A stretch of 64,000 nt of DNA from Austwickia chelonae (GCF_003391095.1 NZ_CP031447.1:1674001-1738000), one strand, 5' to 3'; shown: positions 1 through 10,327, counted from the stretch's first letter. The notes: generated from the letters alone by a model not told the origin. Numbers and translations: made by a program.

Positions 1-1178
1 CCATACCCCTCGCAGATGAGTAGGCCGAAAGCAGCGAACCACCAACCTACTTCGGGATCGAGCGGAGCCGAACCAGAGATGAAGAAGCGGATGCGTCCAC
101 CGAAGCGTTCTCGCACTTTTCGCAGCACAAGAGCATCCGCGGCGATGTACTGCAGCAGAAGATGAGGAGGCAGCTTCCGCCCGGCCTGTCGATGGACCGC
201 GACCTGCTGGCCGATGCCGAGCGCCCATTTGATGAGAAGAGCTTTCACTCCGGTGGCTTCGTCGAAGGTCATACCGACTTTGGCCTTGACCTTCTCGAAG
301 ATGCGCGGCGCGGCTCCCATCCATGTGGGCTTGACCACCGCAAGGTTGTCGACGATCTTGTCCAACCTGCCGTCGACTGCGGTGGGGAAGCCGACCTGGA
401 GCGGGATGGACAGCAAGATCTTGCCGAAGACATGGGAGAGCGGCAGCCACAAATACTGCAGGTCGTCCTCGGTCATCAAGTTGATCGAGGCTATGGAGGC
501 TCCGGCCCAGACGAAGGCGTCATGGGGGAGCTCAGCACCTTTGGGAGGGCCGGTCGTCCCCGAGGTGTAGATGATGGTGGCCAGATGCCGAGAGGTAAGC
601 GCATCGATGCGCTCATCGACCGCGGTAGGGCTCCGCCGGAGGAACTCGTCACCCATCTCGGAGAGCTCGGCCAAGGTGATGACCCAACCGTCGTCATTGT
701 CGACGAGAGGCTCGTCCTCGAAGCAGATGACCTTGGAAACCGAGGGGATCTCATTCCTGCGGCCACGTAATTTCGCAACCTGTCCTGCATCTTCGGCGAA
801 GACGATACGAGACCCCGAATCGGCCAGGAGGTAGGCGACGTCTCCGGCATTCGTCGTGGGATAAACCGTGGTGGTGGCGCATCCTGCACACATCACGGCA
901 AGGTCCGCGACGATCCATTCGAAACGGGTCGTGGAAGCGATCGCGACCCGATCACCGATCTGGGCGTTCAGGGCAAGCAGGCCAGCAGCCCAGGACCAGA
1001 CGAGGTCCTTGGTCTCCGCCCAGGTGATATCGACGAGGGTGTCCTCCCGGAAGTACTTGTAGGCGACCTGGTTCCCTGACGTCAGGACTCGGTCGCGGAA
1101 GACATGCGCGATGCTCGGCCTGCGGTTCTCCAAGATTTCTTGGTCGATTTTTTCTTGTGCCACTGCGGGGCTGCTCAT
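1..1178 (-). CDS. fadD: Long-chain acyl-CoA synthetase (AMP-forming), partial
   Basis: Activates fatty acids to acyl-CoA through an acyl-adenylate, the entry step to beta-oxidation or lipid synthesis. The reading frame runs off the left edge, so about 392 N-terminal residues are present out of roughly 600 expected. The P-loop-like AMP-binding motif YTSGTTGPPKG lies at about residues 204-214, followed by the expected WLPLSHVFGK and GAAPRIFEKV segments typical of FadD15-like synthetases. The ATG at 1178 is preceded by GAAGGAG, a good ribosome site. The C-terminal lid domain is outside the window. Family assignment is firm; chain-length preference cannot be judged. Confidence 0.93.
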   Translation of the reverse strand, partial: MSSPAVAQEKIDQEILENRRPSIAHVFRDRVLTSGNQVAYKYFREDTLVDITWAETKDLVWSWAAGLLALNAQIGDRVAIASTTRFEWIVADLAVMCAGCATTTVYPTTNAGDVAYLLADSGSRIVFAEDAGQVAKLRGRRNEIPSVSKVICFEDEPLVDNDDGWVITLAELSEMGDEFLRRSPTAVDERIDALTSRHLATIIYTSGTTGPPKGAELPHDAFVWAGASIASINLMTEDDLQYLWLPLSHVFGKILLSIPLQVGFPTAVDGRLDKIVDNLAVVKPTWMGAAPRIFEKVKAKVGMTFDEATGVKALLIKWALGIGQQVAVHRQAGRKLPPHLLLQYIAADALVLRKVRERFGGRIRFFISGSAPLDPEVGWWFAAFGLLICEGY

Positions 1179-1619
1179 GTCGACTCCTTCGCTCCGTACC
1201 GTGCCGGGCGGGGCGACGTGGTCGGCGACATCGTGTCCGTCCTCGGAAGGAACGACGCGGCGGTGCGTCGATGCATCCGCTCCAGGGCTGGCTTTCAGGC
1301 TCTCATCGATGGATGCGTGTTGGGGCTTTTGTCGGGGTGTGACTCGTCACGAAGTAGAGGTTTGCAGCGAACGGGTCTTCCGGAGCGACGAAGAGCCACC
1401 TGATTTGATCAGGCTTGCGCACGACCTCGGGAATGGTGTGGGGGCATGGTCCGTTGTTCACCGCGCAGCCCTGTCCGCTTCCCTGATATCGCGGAGGGGC
1501 CTGGTCACGGCAATGGTGTGGATCTGGCCGTGACCCGTGAAGGACATCGAGCGCGGCGGTATCGGCAGTCTGCAGGATCTGCTTCTCCGGGCTCGGGAAC
1601 AGAGAGATGGGTGGGAGAC
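1179..1619. other. Intergenic region between divergent fadD and rclA-like gene
   Basis: No coding sequence is supported in this 441-base stretch. It must hold the divergent promoters of the acyl-CoA synthetase and the RclA-like flavoenzyme. The only structure seen is a 9-bp inverted repeat, ggtcacggc at 1503-1511 and gccgtgacc at 1527-1535, a possible regulator site about 85 bases before the flavoenzyme start. Confidence 0.5.
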
Positions 1620-2978
1620 GTGCGGGTCGACATACTGGTGATCGGGTGGGGCAAGGCCGGGAAGACCCTGGCTGCGAGGTTGGCCGCCTCCGGTCGTTCG
1701 GTGGTACTGGTGGAGAGGTCTCCGCAGATGTACGGCGGTACCTGCATCAATGTGGGGTGTGTCCCGACGAAGGACCTGGTCGTGAGCGCAGAGATGCGCC
1801 GGGCTTCGGACGACCCTGCTGCCTATTTCGCTGAGGCCGTCGCCGAACGGAATTCCCTGGTAGGCGCCTTGAACCGCGCAAACCATGCCATGTTGACCTC
1901 GGTGTCGTCGGTGACTGTCCTCGACGGGAGTGCCCACTTCATCGGGCCCAAGCAGGTCGTGGTGGAGCGGGGCGGTGACGAGATCACGGTGGAAGCCGAG
2001 ACGATCATCATCGGTACCGGCACCGTTCCGCGGAAGCCGACGGTGCCGGGAGCAGACGGCCCCCGCATCTTCGATTCCACGACGATTCAGCAGGTGGAAC
2101 CGGTTCCACAGCGGTTGGTGATCGTCGGCGGCGGTTTCATCGGGCTGGAGTTCGCGAATATGTTCGCGCACTTCGGCGCGGCGGTGACCGTTCTGGACTC
2201 GGGTGTCGAGTTCCTCCCGAGGGTGGACCGGGATGTCGCGGTGGAGGTCCGGGAGACGTTGACCGACCGAGGCATCGATATCCGGCAGGGGCTGCAGATC
2301 GGGGAATTCCGCGACCGGGGCGACTTCGTGGAAGTACGTTCCGGTGATGCCTCCTTCGATGCCGATGCGGTGCTGGTGGCGACAGGACGGATGCCGGCTA
2401 CGTCCGGACTCGGCTTGGAGGCGGCGGGGATCACGATGGATGACCGAGGTTATGTCGTGGTCGACGACCAGTTGCGTACCACGGTCGACGGGGTTTTCGC
2501 GGTCGGCGACGTGAACGGTGGCCCGCAGTTCACCTACATCTCCTTCGACGATTTCCGCATCGTGTGGGATGCCGTGACCGGTGAGGGGAAGCGTCGACGC
2601 TCAGATCGCAGGGCGGTCCCGAACAGCACCTTCATCACGCCTCCTTTGTCGCAGGTGGGGATGACCGAGCAGGAAGCTCGGGAATCGGGCCGAACGGTCG
2701 TGGTGGCGAAGAAGAAGGTCGCTTCCATCGCGGCAATGCCTCGGCCGAAGATCCTGGGGGAGACCCATGGTCTGATCAAGTTCCTGATCGACGCTGAAGA
2801 ACGCACCATCTTGGGAGCGACCGTCTTCTGCACCGATTCTCAGGAGCTGGTCAACATGGTGGCACTAGCGATTCGCCTGGGCGCCACGGTGGAGGACCTG
2901 CGGGACGGGATCTGGACGCATCCCTCCAGCACGGAGGCCTTCAACGAAGTGCTGGCTGCGACCACCCCGCTGGTCTGA
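1620..2978 (+). CDS. rclA: RclA-like pyridine nucleotide-disulfide oxidoreductase
   Basis: A flavoprotein disulfide reductase of about 452 residues. The N-terminal FAD motif reads GWGKAGKTLAARLA, close to the IGFGKAGKTLA of E. coli RclA, followed by the redox-active pair in GGTCINVGCVPTK (Cys42 and Cys47). A second dinucleotide site, IVGGGFIGLEFANMF, binds NAD(P)H, and the C-terminal dimerisation motif is HPSSTEAFNEV. RclA is known as a Cu(II) reductase protecting against hypochlorous acid; mercuric reductase and lipoamide dehydrogenase share the fold. The GTG at 1620 sits after GGTGGGAGAC; a GTG at 1611 is an alternative. Cytosolic. Specific function is inferred from motif similarity only. 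Confidence 0.8.
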   Translation: MRVDILVIGWGKAGKTLAARLAASGRSVVLVERSPQMYGGTCINVGCVPTKDLVVSAEMRRASDDPAAYFAEAVAERNSLVGALNRANHAMLTSVSSVTVLDGSAHFIGPKQVVVERGGDEITVEAETIIIGTGTVPRKPTVPGADGPRIFDSTTIQQVEPVPQRLVIVGGGFIGLEFANMFAHFGAAVTVLDSGVEFLPRVDRDVAVEVRETLTDRGIDIRQGLQIGEFRDRGDFVEVRSGDASFDADAVLVATGRMPATSGLGLEAAGITMDDRGYVVVDDQLRTTVDGVFAVGDVNGGPQFTYISFDDFRIVWDAVTGEGKRRRSDRRAVPNSTFITPPLSQVGMTEQEARESGRTVVVAKKKVASIAAMPRPKILGETHGLIKFLIDAEERTILGATVFCTDSQELVNMVALAIRLGATVEDLRDGIWTHPSSTEAFNEVLAATTPLV

Positions 2979-3018
2979 ACCACGCGGGGACAGGATGCCG
3001 TCCGGCTGTGGTTCTGGA

Positions 3019-3339
3019 CTAGTCGACGTGTAGCTCGCCCATCGGGCCCCACCCGTCGGACTCGAACTGGGTGTTGATGATCTGCGGGGTTGCGGACAGG
3101 TACTGCGGGAAGTCCTGCTGCATCTGAGCGAAGTGAGCGCTTTTCACGTGGGGCTCGGCACCATCGTCCTCGAAGGCTTCGACGAGGACGTAGGTGTTGG
3201 GCTCCTCGACGCTGCGGCTCCACTCGAACCAGAGGTTCTTCGGCTCGGCGAGTGTGGCCTGGGTGAACTCCCGCGAGATCTCAGGCCACCGATCGGCGTA
3301 CTCGGGCTTCACGGGGAATTTCACGTTGATCAGGATCAT
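3019..3339 (-). CDS. Antibiotic biosynthesis monooxygenase (ABM) family, putative quinol monooxygenase
   Basis: A 106-residue single-domain protein of the dimeric alpha/beta-barrel ABM superfamily, starting MILINVKFPVKPEYADRW and containing the typical central segment NTYVLVEAFEDDGAEPHV with the SxHF-like SAHFAQMQQDF. Members such as YgiN oxidise quinols, but many have no assigned substrate. The ATG at 3339 lacks a ribosome site but has a TAGAGT box 7 bases upstream, suggesting a leaderless transcript. It converges on the RclA-like gene, which makes a joint role in redox stress possible but unproven. Confidence 0.82.
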   Translation of the reverse strand: MILINVKFPVKPEYADRWPEISREFTQATLAEPKNLWFEWSRSVEEPNTYVLVEAFEDDGAEPHVKSAHFAQMQQDFPQYLSATPQIINTQFESDGWGPMGELHVD

Positions 3340-3352
3340 GCCGTCCACTCTA
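3340..3352 (-). promoter_or_regulatory. Putative leaderless -10 box of the ABM gene
   Basis: TAGAGT on the minus strand, seven bases before the ATG, with no Shine-Dalgarno sequence between them. Confidence 0.45.
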
Positions 3353-3505
3353 GGTGCGTGACCCCGCCTGAAGCCCTCATGCTCGCGGCCTCGCATGGTG
3401 AGCCAATCTGCGGCTGCTCAGAGAAGATCGGTGCAGAAGCCGATTCGCCCGAGACCAGCCGCATCGGCTCGGTAAAACGGTTTGGGCTGCGATGGGCTCG
3501 CTGTC

Positions 3506-3511
3506 TATCCT
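3506..3511 (+). promoter_or_regulatory. Putative leaderless -10 box of hrpA
   Basis: TATCCT followed by seven bases and the GTG at 3519. The spacing puts transcription start at or next to the start codon, which favours GTG 3519 over the ATG at 3492. Confidence 0.45.
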
Positions 3512-3518
3512 GGTCAGC

Positions 3519-6500
3519 GTGCCATACCAGCCTCCGCAGCCGCCCCGCGATGAACCGGTCGACCCGACCAGTCGCAAGACCGGCGGTGGGAAGGGGCGTA
3601 GACCACCGCGTCATCCCGGTCGTCGCCAGCAGCCAGACCCTACTGCGGCGAACAACCGGCTCGAAGGGCGCAACGAGCGTGAGGCTCATCGCGTAGAGGG
3701 CAGGTCGACTCGACGGTCAGATCAACGTCGCAGCGAGCGGAGCCCTCGCGATGGGGAGCGTCGTGAGCAGAGGCGACGAGGTCCGGAGACTCCCGAGCAG
3801 AAGGCCGAGCGCATTGCGCGACGGGAAGCTGCCCATCAGCGGCGGCGCGCCTCCGTTCCCGAGATTACATACCCCGATCTGCCCGTCTCGGCGCGCAAGG
3901 ACGACATCGCTCAGGCTATCCGTGACCATCAGGTCGTGATCGTCGCCGGGGAGACCGGATCGGGCAAGACGACCCAACTCCCGAAGATCTGCCTCGAACT
4001 GGGCCGCGGCATCAAGGGGACCATCGGCCACACCCAGCCGCGCCGGATCGCGGCCCGCAGCGTCGCCGAGCGTATCGCCGAAGAGCTCGACGTCGAGATC
4101 GGTGCGGCCATCGGCTACCAGGTCCGGTTCACCGACCACACGACCCGGGACACGCTCGTGAAGGTGATGACGGACGGGGTCCTCCTCGCGGAGCTGCAAC
4201 GTGATCGTGACCTACGTCGCTATGACACGATCGTCATCGACGAGGCACATGAGCGCAGTCTCAACATCGACTTCATCCTCGGCTATCTCAAGCAGCTCCT
4301 GCCCCGTCGTCCCGACCTGAAGGTCATCGTCACTTCCGCGACGATCGACCCCGAGAAGTTCGCTGCGCACTTCACCGATGCGCACGGCAGGCCCGCGCCG
4401 ATCATCGAGGTGTCCGGCCGTACCTTCCCCGTCGAGGTCCGTTACCGGCCGCTGGTACGCACCGAACCCAACCCGAAGCCTGGCGGTGACCCCCTTGAGA
4501 TCGAGATCGACCAGGTCACCGGCATTTGTGAAGCCGTCGAGGAGCTGTGGACAGAAGGCGGAGGAGCTGCCGGGTCCGGTGGTACCGGGGGAGAGGGCGG
4601 ACATGACATCCTGGTTTTCCTGTCCGGTGAGCGAGAAATTCGTGATGCCGCTGACGCCCTGAACGGCATGGGCCTTCCCGACACAGAGGTCCTGCCGCTG
4701 TTCGCCCGGCTGTCCGCAGCCGAACAGCACCGGGTCTTCGCCCGTCACTCCGGCCGTCGGATCGTGCTCGCCACGAATGTCGCTGAGACCTCCTTGACCG
4801 TTCCAGGAATCCGGTACGTCGTCGATGCAGGCACCGCGCGGATCTCGCGTTACTCCCAGCGCACGAAGGTGCAACGACTGCCCATCGAACCGATCAGCCA
4901 GGCGAGCGCGAATCAGCGTTCGGGCCGTTGCGGCCGGGTCGCGGATGGTATCGCGATCCGCCTGTACACCGAGGAGGACTTCGCCGGGCGTAGCGAGTTC
5001 ACCGATCCGGAGATCCTGCGCACGAACCTGGCCTCGGTCATCCTGCAGATGACGAGCCTCGGGCTGGGGGACATCTCCCGCTTCCCCTTCGTGGATCGTC
5101 CGGACAACCGGATGGTGACGGACGGGCTGCGGTTACTGCATGAACTGCACGCCGTCGACCCCGACGAACCGGATCCGCGCCGCCGACTCACTTCGGTCGG
5201 ACGGCAGCTGGCGGCGGTACCGGTGGACCCGCGGATGGCGCGGATGATCCTTGCTGCGGCGCAAGAGGGCTCGCTGCGTGAGGTGTTGGTCATCGTCGCA
5301 GCCTTGTCGATCCAGGATGTCCGGGAACGCCCGGCGGACAAGCAGACCCAGGCCGACCAGGCGCATGCGCGGTTCAAGGAGGAGCACTCCGATTTCGTCA
5401 CTCTGCTCAATCTGTGGCGGTACGTGAAGACGGCGCAGAAGGAGAAGTCCGGCAGCGCTTTCCGCAGGATGTGCCAGGCCGAATACCTGCATTACCTGCG
5501 GATCCGGGAATGGCAAGACCTGCACCGGGAGCTGCGTTCGGTGGCACGTGATCTCGGTCTGGTCGAGAACAGTGCGTCCGCATCAGCAGACCAGATCCAT
5601 CGTGCGCTCCTGACCGGTCTGCTTTCCCACGTCGGTTTACGGGACGCGGAGAAACGCGACTATCTCGGAGCCCGAGGTGCCCGTTTCGCGATCCAGCCCG
5701 GTTCGACGCTCTTCCGCCGCCAGCCAGACTGGGTGATGTCGGCGGAGCTGGTTGAGACGACTCGGCTGTGGGCCCGCACCAATGCCATCACCGATCCGGA
5801 GTGGATCGAGCATGCCGCCCAACACCTGGTGAAACGTAGCTATTCGGAGCCGCGCTGGTCCACATCGACAGCATCGGCCGTCGCCACCGAACGGGTCACG
5901 CTCTACGGCATTCCTCTGGTCGCTGATCGGACGGTCCAGTACGGACGCATCGATCCCGAGACCAGTCGCGACCTGTTCATCCGGCATGCACTCGTCGAGG
6001 GTGACTGGACGACCCCGCACCGTTTCTTCCACGACAACCGCAAACTGGTCGACAAGCTGACCGAATGGGAATCCCGTGCTCGACGGCGGGACATCCTCGT
6101 GGAGGACGAGGACCTGGTCGAGTTCTACGATCACCGTATTCCGAAGGACGTCGTCTCCGGCGCACACTTCGACAGCTGGTGGAAGAAAGAACATCGACGC
6201 CACCCCGACCTGCTGACCTTCACCGAAGAGGTGCTGGTGGCGGAGGCTTCCGGGGGGATCGACGAAGCCCTTGCCCGTGACTATCCGCAGGTGTGGCATC
6301 AAGGAGACCTGTCTTTGCGGCTGACTTATCAGTTCGAGCCGGGTACCGACGCCGACGGCGTGACCTGCCATATCCCTCTGGACGTGCTCAATCAGGTCGA
6401 CGACCTCGGTTTCGACTGGCTCGTGCCTGGCATGCGGGCCGAGCTGGCCACCGCACTGCTGAAAAGCCTTCCCAAATCAACCCGGAAACATTTCGTTCCC

Positions 6501-7667
6501 ACTCCGGACCACGCGCAACGTGCGCTGAGTCAGGCAGACCCCGTAGAGGGCTCGCTCACCGACGAACTGGCCCGTGCTCTGTGGATCAACACCGGGGTCC
6601 GGGTCGACCCGGACGAGTTCGACCTGGAACGTCTCCCGGATCATCTACGGATGACCTTCCGGGTCGAGGACCGGCGTCGTCGTCGACTCGCCGAGGGAAA
6701 ATCCCTGACCGCACTCCAGGAGCAGCTTGCGCCGAAGGTTCGGAACACCATGTCCCGAGCCGCAGGAGGCTTGGAGAAACACGGCCTGACGAGCTGGTCC
6801 TTCGGGCAGCTCCCCAACACCTTCGAAGCCGAACGGGGGCGCAGCACCATCCAAGGGTTCCCCGCCTTGGTCGACGAAGGAGACACGGTCGCCGTTCAGG
6901 TCCTGGCCAGCCTTGCGGAGCAGGAGAGCGCGACACGTCTGGGTATCCGGCGGCTGTTGCTGCTCAACACGACCGCGCCTTGGCAACGAATCCTTGGGCT
7001 GTTGAGCAATACACAGAAGCTGGCCTTGGGACACAACCCGCACGGGTCGGTCCCTGCGCTCTTGGACGATGTCCTGGCGTGCGCTGTCGATGCCATCGTT
7101 GCGAGACTCGTCGCAGCCAAACCTGGGCGGAAGATACGCACCGAACAGGATTTCCAGGACGCGCTCGCCGCGGTGCGGCGTGAGATCGTGCCCCAGGTCA
7201 TCGAGATCGTGGAACTCGTGCATCCGGTACTCGATCGAGCGTTGGCCGTGCGGCTGAGCCTGGACCGGATGAGGTCACCTGCTGCGGCGGATCTGAAGGC
7301 AGACCTGACTGGGCAGCTCGATGCTTTGGTCTACGGGGGATTCGTCGCCGCGACCGGTTTTGACCAACTGCGGCATCTTCCTCGCTATCTTGCCGGGATG
7401 ATCGAACGGATCGAGAAGGGATCGGTCGACCTGAGGAAGGACGCCGAGCGTGCCGCTCAGGTGGCTCGGGTCGATGCCGAGCGCATCAAGGTCGTGGAGT
7501 CCTTGCCCGCAGGCGAGCGGGAGGCTGCGGATGTCCGAGCCCTGCGGTGGATGCTCGAGGAACTGCGGGTCAGCTTGTTCGCTCAACGGCTGGGCACTGC
7601 TGGTCCGGTCTCGGAGAAACGGATCTACAAGGCGATGGACGCGGTGGAGGATGCTCACGCACGCTGA
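3519..7667 (+). CDS. hrpA: ATP-dependent RNA helicase HrpA (DEAH box)
   Basis: A very large DEAH-box helicase of about 1382 residues, in the size range of HrpA (about 1300). A basic low-complexity N-terminal tail of about 110 residues precedes motif I GETGSGKTTQLPK (about residue 144), motif II DEAH (about 241) in VIDEAHERSLNIDF, motif III SATID, and motif VI QRSGRCGRV. The winged-helix/ratchet and OB-fold region and the HrpA-specific C-terminal domain follow. HrpA helps rescue stalled or collided ribosomes in E. coli. The start chosen is GTG 3519, where a TATCCT box lies seven bases upstream; ATG 3492 is the alternative and has no ribosome site either. Confidence 0.96.
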   Translation: MPYQPPQPPRDEPVDPTSRKTGGGKGRRPPRHPGRRQQPDPTAANNRLEGRNEREAHRVEGRSTRRSDQRRSERSPRDGERREQRRRGPETPEQKAERIARREAAHQRRRASVPEITYPDLPVSARKDDIAQAIRDHQVVIVAGETGSGKTTQLPKICLELGRGIKGTIGHTQPRRIAARSVAERIAEELDVEIGAAIGYQVRFTDHTTRDTLVKVMTDGVLLAELQRDRDLRRYDTIVIDEAHERSLNIDFILGYLKQLLPRRPDLKVIVTSATIDPEKFAAHFTDAHGRPAPIIEVSGRTFPVEVRYRPLVRTEPNPKPGGDPLEIEIDQVTGICEAVEELWTEGGGAAGSGGTGGEGGHDILVFLSGEREIRDAADALNGMGLPDTEVLPLFARLSAAEQHRVFARHSGRRIVLATNVAETSLTVPGIRYVVDAGTARISRYSQRTKVQRLPIEPISQASANQRSGRCGRVADGIAIRLYTEEDFAGRSEFTDPEILRTNLASVILQMTSLGLGDISRFPFVDRPDNRMVTDGLRLLHELHAVDPDEPDPRRRLTSVGRQLAAVPVDPRMARMILAAAQEGSLREVLVIVAALSIQDVRERPADKQTQADQAHARFKEEHSDFVTLLNLWRYVKTAQKEKSGSAFRRMCQAEYLHYLRIREWQDLHRELRSVARDLGLVENSASASADQIHRALLTGLLSHVGLRDAEKRDYLGARGARFAIQPGSTLFRRQPDWVMSAELVETTRLWARTNAITDPEWIEHAAQHLVKRSYSEPRWSTSTASAVATERVTLYGIPLVADRTVQYGRIDPETSRDLFIRHALVEGDWTTPHRFFHDNRKLVDKLTEWESRARRRDILVEDEDLVEFYDHRIPKDVVSGAHFDSWWKKEHRRHPDLLTFTEEVLVAEASGGIDEALARDYPQVWHQGDLSLRLTYQFEPGTDADGVTCHIPLDVLNQVDDLGFDWLVPGMRAELATALLKSLPKSTRKHFVPTPDHAQRALSQADPVEGSLTDELARALWINTGVRVDPDEFDLERLPDHLRMTFRVEDRRRRRLAEGKSLTALQEQLAPKVRNTMSRAAGGLEKHGLTSWSFGQLPNTFEAERGRSTIQGFPALVDEGDTVAVQVLASLAEQESATRLGIRRLLLLNTTAPWQRILGLLSNTQKLALGHNPHGSVPALLDDVLACAVDAIVARLVAAKPGRKIRTEQDFQDALAAVRREIVPQVIEIVELVHPVLDRALAVRLSLDRMRSPAAADLKADLTGQLDALVYGGFVAATGFDQLRHLPRYLAGMIERIEKGSVDLRKDAERAAQVARVDAERIKVVESLPAGEREAADVRALRWMLEELRVSLFAQRLGTAGPVSEKRIYKAMDAVEDAHAR

Positions 7668-7704
7668 ACCGTGGGTGGGCATCCTCTCCGTCCTCGTGGC
7701 TCGG

Positions 7705-8136
7705 TCAGCTCCCGTCAGGAACCTGGCTGCCGTGTCCCATGGAACGCAACCGTTGGCGCAGCCGAGCCGCGTCGTCGTCCATTCGTTCGGGGGAGGGGTC
7801 GTGGTCGGCCCGGTCGATGTCGAAATCGGCAGCGGAGCTGGCCGGCCAGACGTGGAGGTGAAGGTGGGGGACTTCGAATCCCTGCACGAGGAGCCCGATG
7901 CGAGGGGACTTCCATTCCTGTTGCTGCGCTTGGGCGATGATCTGGGCCACTTGGCTGAGATGGGTGAACAGTTCTGGAGAGGCGTCGGTCCACTGCGCGA
8001 TCTCTTCCCTCGGCACGACCAGGGTGTGTCCGGGGGTCAGCGGGGCGATGGTGAGGAAGGCGACGCACTGCGGATCCTGCCAGACGAACCGTCCTGGGAT
8101 GTCACCGGCGATGATGCGACTGAAGATACTGGCCAT
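7705..8136 (-). CDS. HIT family protein (histidine triad hydrolase)
   Basis: A 143-residue nucleotide hydrolase or transferase of the histidine triad superfamily. The triad is visible as PHLHLHVWP near the C-terminus, and the N-terminus SIFSRIIAGDIPGRFVW matches the Hint branch, which hydrolyses purine nucleoside phosphoramidates and acyl-adenylates. It converges on hrpA with a 37-base gap. The ATG at 8136 follows TAGGGT with exactly six bases between and no ribosome site, indicating a leaderless mRNA. Confidence 0.93.
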   Translation of the reverse strand: MASIFSRIIAGDIPGRFVWQDPQCVAFLTIAPLTPGHTLVVPREEIAQWTDASPELFTHLSQVAQIIAQAQQQEWKSPRIGLLVQGFEVPHLHLHVWPASSAADFDIDRADHDPSPERMDDDAARLRQRLRSMGHGSQVPDGS

Positions 8137-8142
8137 GGCTCC

Positions 8143-8148
8143 ACCCTA
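8143..8148 (-). promoter_or_regulatory. Putative leaderless -10 box of the HIT gene
   Basis: TAGGGT (minus strand), six bases before the ATG at 8136. Confidence 0.5.
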
Positions 8149-8360
8149 GACAAGCAGCCGGCTTCGGTTCCGGGGTGAGTTCTTCCTCGAAGCACGTGGC
8201 GGAATCGTCCAGCAACCAGGAAAGTCAGGGTTATTCCTTCTCCAGGGCGATGTTGTTCTTTGTCTACGGCCTGTATGAGGGTGGCGCTGTGGCTACGGTT
8301 CTCCTGCGGACGGCGTAGGCTCTCTCAGGACGAAATGGACCGGATGAAAGCGCACGTGAA

Positions 8361-10223
8361 GTGTCCCTGCTGGATCAGATCAATAACCCCGCGGACCTGC
8401 GGAGTCTCGACCATGACCAACTCGAGGAGTTGGCGGAGGAGATCCGTGCGTTCCTGGTGCGGGCAGTGTCGGCCACCGGCGGGCATCTCGGTCCCAATCT
8501 TGGGGTCGTGGAGCTCACGATGGTTCTGCACAGAGTGTTCGACAGTCCCCATGACACCCTTGTTTTCGACACGGGGCACATCAGTTACGTGCACAAGTTG
8601 CTGACAGGACGTCAGGATTTCTCGCAGCTCCGTTCAAAGGGCGGTCTGTCGGGTTATCCGTCGAGAGCCGAGTCGGAACACGATGTGGTGGAGAACAGCC
8701 ATGCCTCGACATCGTTGTCCTGGGCGACCGGTATCGCCCAAGCGCGCCGTATCCGGGGCGAGGACGACCGGCATACGGTCGCGGTGATCGGTGACGGTGC
8801 TTTGACCGGCGGGATGGCCTGGGAGGCCTTGAACAATCTCGCGAGTGTCAAGGACCTTCCCCTGGTGATCGTGGTGAACGACAACACCCGTAGCTATGCG
8901 CCGACGATCGGAGGATTGGCCGAGCATCTGGCCTGGCTGCGGACGACCCGTGAGTACGAGAAGCTGCTGAGCTGGGGCAAGGAGACCTTGTCCCGGACTC
9001 CGGTGGTGGGTCGTCCCGCTTTGGGCACCTTGCACGGGATGAAGAAGGGTCTGAAGGACATCGTGGCGCCTCAGGGGCTCTTCGAAGACCTCGGGTTGAA
9101 GTACGTCGGCCCGGTAGACGGTCACGACCTACAGGCTGTCGAGGTCGCCTTGAAACAGGCGAAGGGCTACGGCGCTCCGGTGATCGTGCACGTGATGACT
9201 CGTAAAGGAAATGGTTATGAGCATGCGTGCAACCACGACGACGACCGTTTCCATGCGGTGGGTGTGATCAATCCGGAGACAGGTCTGCCTCTGGAGGTGT
9301 CGGGTCGTTCCTGGACTGACGATTTCTCGGAGGCGATCGAGAAACTCGGTGAGGAACGGGACGATGTGGTGGCTTTGACAGCAGCCATGCTGATCCCTGT
9401 CGGACTGAAGGGTTTTGCGGAACGTTTTCCGGATCGTGTATTCGATGTCGGTATTGCGGAACAACACGCGGTGACCATGGCAGCTGGTTTGGCGTTCGGT
9501 GGTCTGCACCCTGTGGTGGCTGTCTATTCCACTTTCCTCAACCGTGCTTTCGATCAGATGTTGATGGACTGCGCCTTGCACCAAGCTGGGGTGACTTTTG
9601 TCCTCGACCGTGCCGGGATCACCGGCAGCGACGGGGCCTCCCACAACGGAATGTGGGATATGACCTTGGCAAATATTGTTCCGGGGCTGGCGCTGGCCGC
9701 ACCGCGGGACGGTATACGGGTGGCCCAGGCGCTGCAGGAGGCAGCCGAGGTCGACGATGCACCGACGGTCATCCGTTTCTCCAAGGGGAATCCGCCGGCG
9801 CCGATCGACGAGATCCGCAGCATAGGTGTCGTGGATATCCTGGCCGAGCCTGATGAGTACGACGAGGTCGATGATCTGGTTGTCGCCTTGGGCTCCTTCG
9901 TCCCGCTCGCTGTGCAGGTAGCTGAGCAGCTGACGGCACGGGGTCGCAGAGTCAGGGTGATCGATCCTCGTTGGTGTCTGCCTGTGCCGGGCGAACTCAT
10001 CGATATTGCCCGAGGAGCAGCGCGGATCGTGGTGATCGAGGACAATCTCGTCGGTGGTGGTATCGGTGCGGCTGTGACTTTGGCCTGCTCTGAGGCTGGC
10101 TTGACCGCGCCGGTGAAGCAGTTCGGAGTACCCAAACGCTTCCTCGATCACGCAAGTCGTGGCCAGATCCTCGCAGAGGTCGGTTTGACCGCCGACTGCA
10201 TCATGCAGAGGCTGCCTGACTGA
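8361..10223 (+). CDS. dxs: 1-deoxy-D-xylulose-5-phosphate synthase
   Basis: Condenses pyruvate and glyceraldehyde-3-phosphate with thiamine diphosphate as cofactor, the first step of the MEP isoprenoid pathway. The 620-residue length is typical. The thiamine-binding motif [16 protein letters not shown] starts at about residue 144, the transketolase pyrimidine-binding part includes [17 protein letters not shown], and [18 protein letters not shown] marks the Dxs-specific segment. The start is a GTG at 8361; only a weak purine stretch precedes it, so the exact start is less sure than the identity. A strong hairpin follows at 10261-10314. Confidence 0.97.
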   Translation: MSLLDQINNPADLRSLDHDQLEELAEEIRAFLVRAVSATGGHLGPNLGVVELTMVLHRVFDSPHDTLVFDTGHISYVHKLLTGRQDFSQLRSKGGLSGYPSRAESEHDVVENSHASTSLSWATGIAQARRIRGEDDRHTVAVIGDGALTGGMAWEALNNLASVKDLPLVIVVNDNTRSYAPTIGGLAEHLAWLRTTREYEKLLSWGKETLSRTPVVGRPALGTLHGMKKGLKDIVAPQGLFEDLGLKYVGPVDGHDLQAVEVALKQAKGYGAPVIVHVMTRKGNGYEHACNHDDDRFHAVGVINPETGLPLEVSGRSWTDDFSEAIEKLGEERDDVVALTAAMLIPVGLKGFAERFPDRVFDVGIAEQHAVTMAAGLAFGGLHPVVAVYSTFLNRAFDQMLMDCALHQAGVTFVLDRAGITGSDGASHNGMWDMTLANIVPGLALAAPRDGIRVAQALQEAAEVDDAPTVIRFSKGNPPAPIDEIRSIGVVDILAEPDEYDEVDDLVVALGSFVPLAVQVAEQLTARGRRVRVIDPRWCLPVPGELIDIARGAARIVVIEDNLVGGGIGAAVTLACSEAGLTAPVKQFGVPKRFLDHASRGQILAEVGLTADCIMQRLPD

Positions 10224-10260
10224 TCTTTGCGCGGTCGGTAGCTGTCTCACCGCTGAAATA

Positions 10261-10314
10261 CGAAGAAGCCTCTGGTGCGACCCTCGTGAGAGGCGGACAC
10301 CGGAGGCTTCTTCG
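10261..10314. terminator. Bidirectional terminator between dxs and HTH-MurA gene
   Basis: A 17-bp stem, cgaagaagcctctggtg pairing with caccggaggcttcttcg with one mismatch, lies between the convergent dxs and HTH-MurA genes. Confidence 0.85.
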
Positions 10315-10327
10315 TGTTTCAGGCGGG

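Noticed and set aside
162-770. Plus-strand frame at the left edge
   Set aside because: Antisense to the acyl-CoA synthetase, whose minus-strand frame is unbroken from 1178 to the edge and carries YTSGTTGPPKG.
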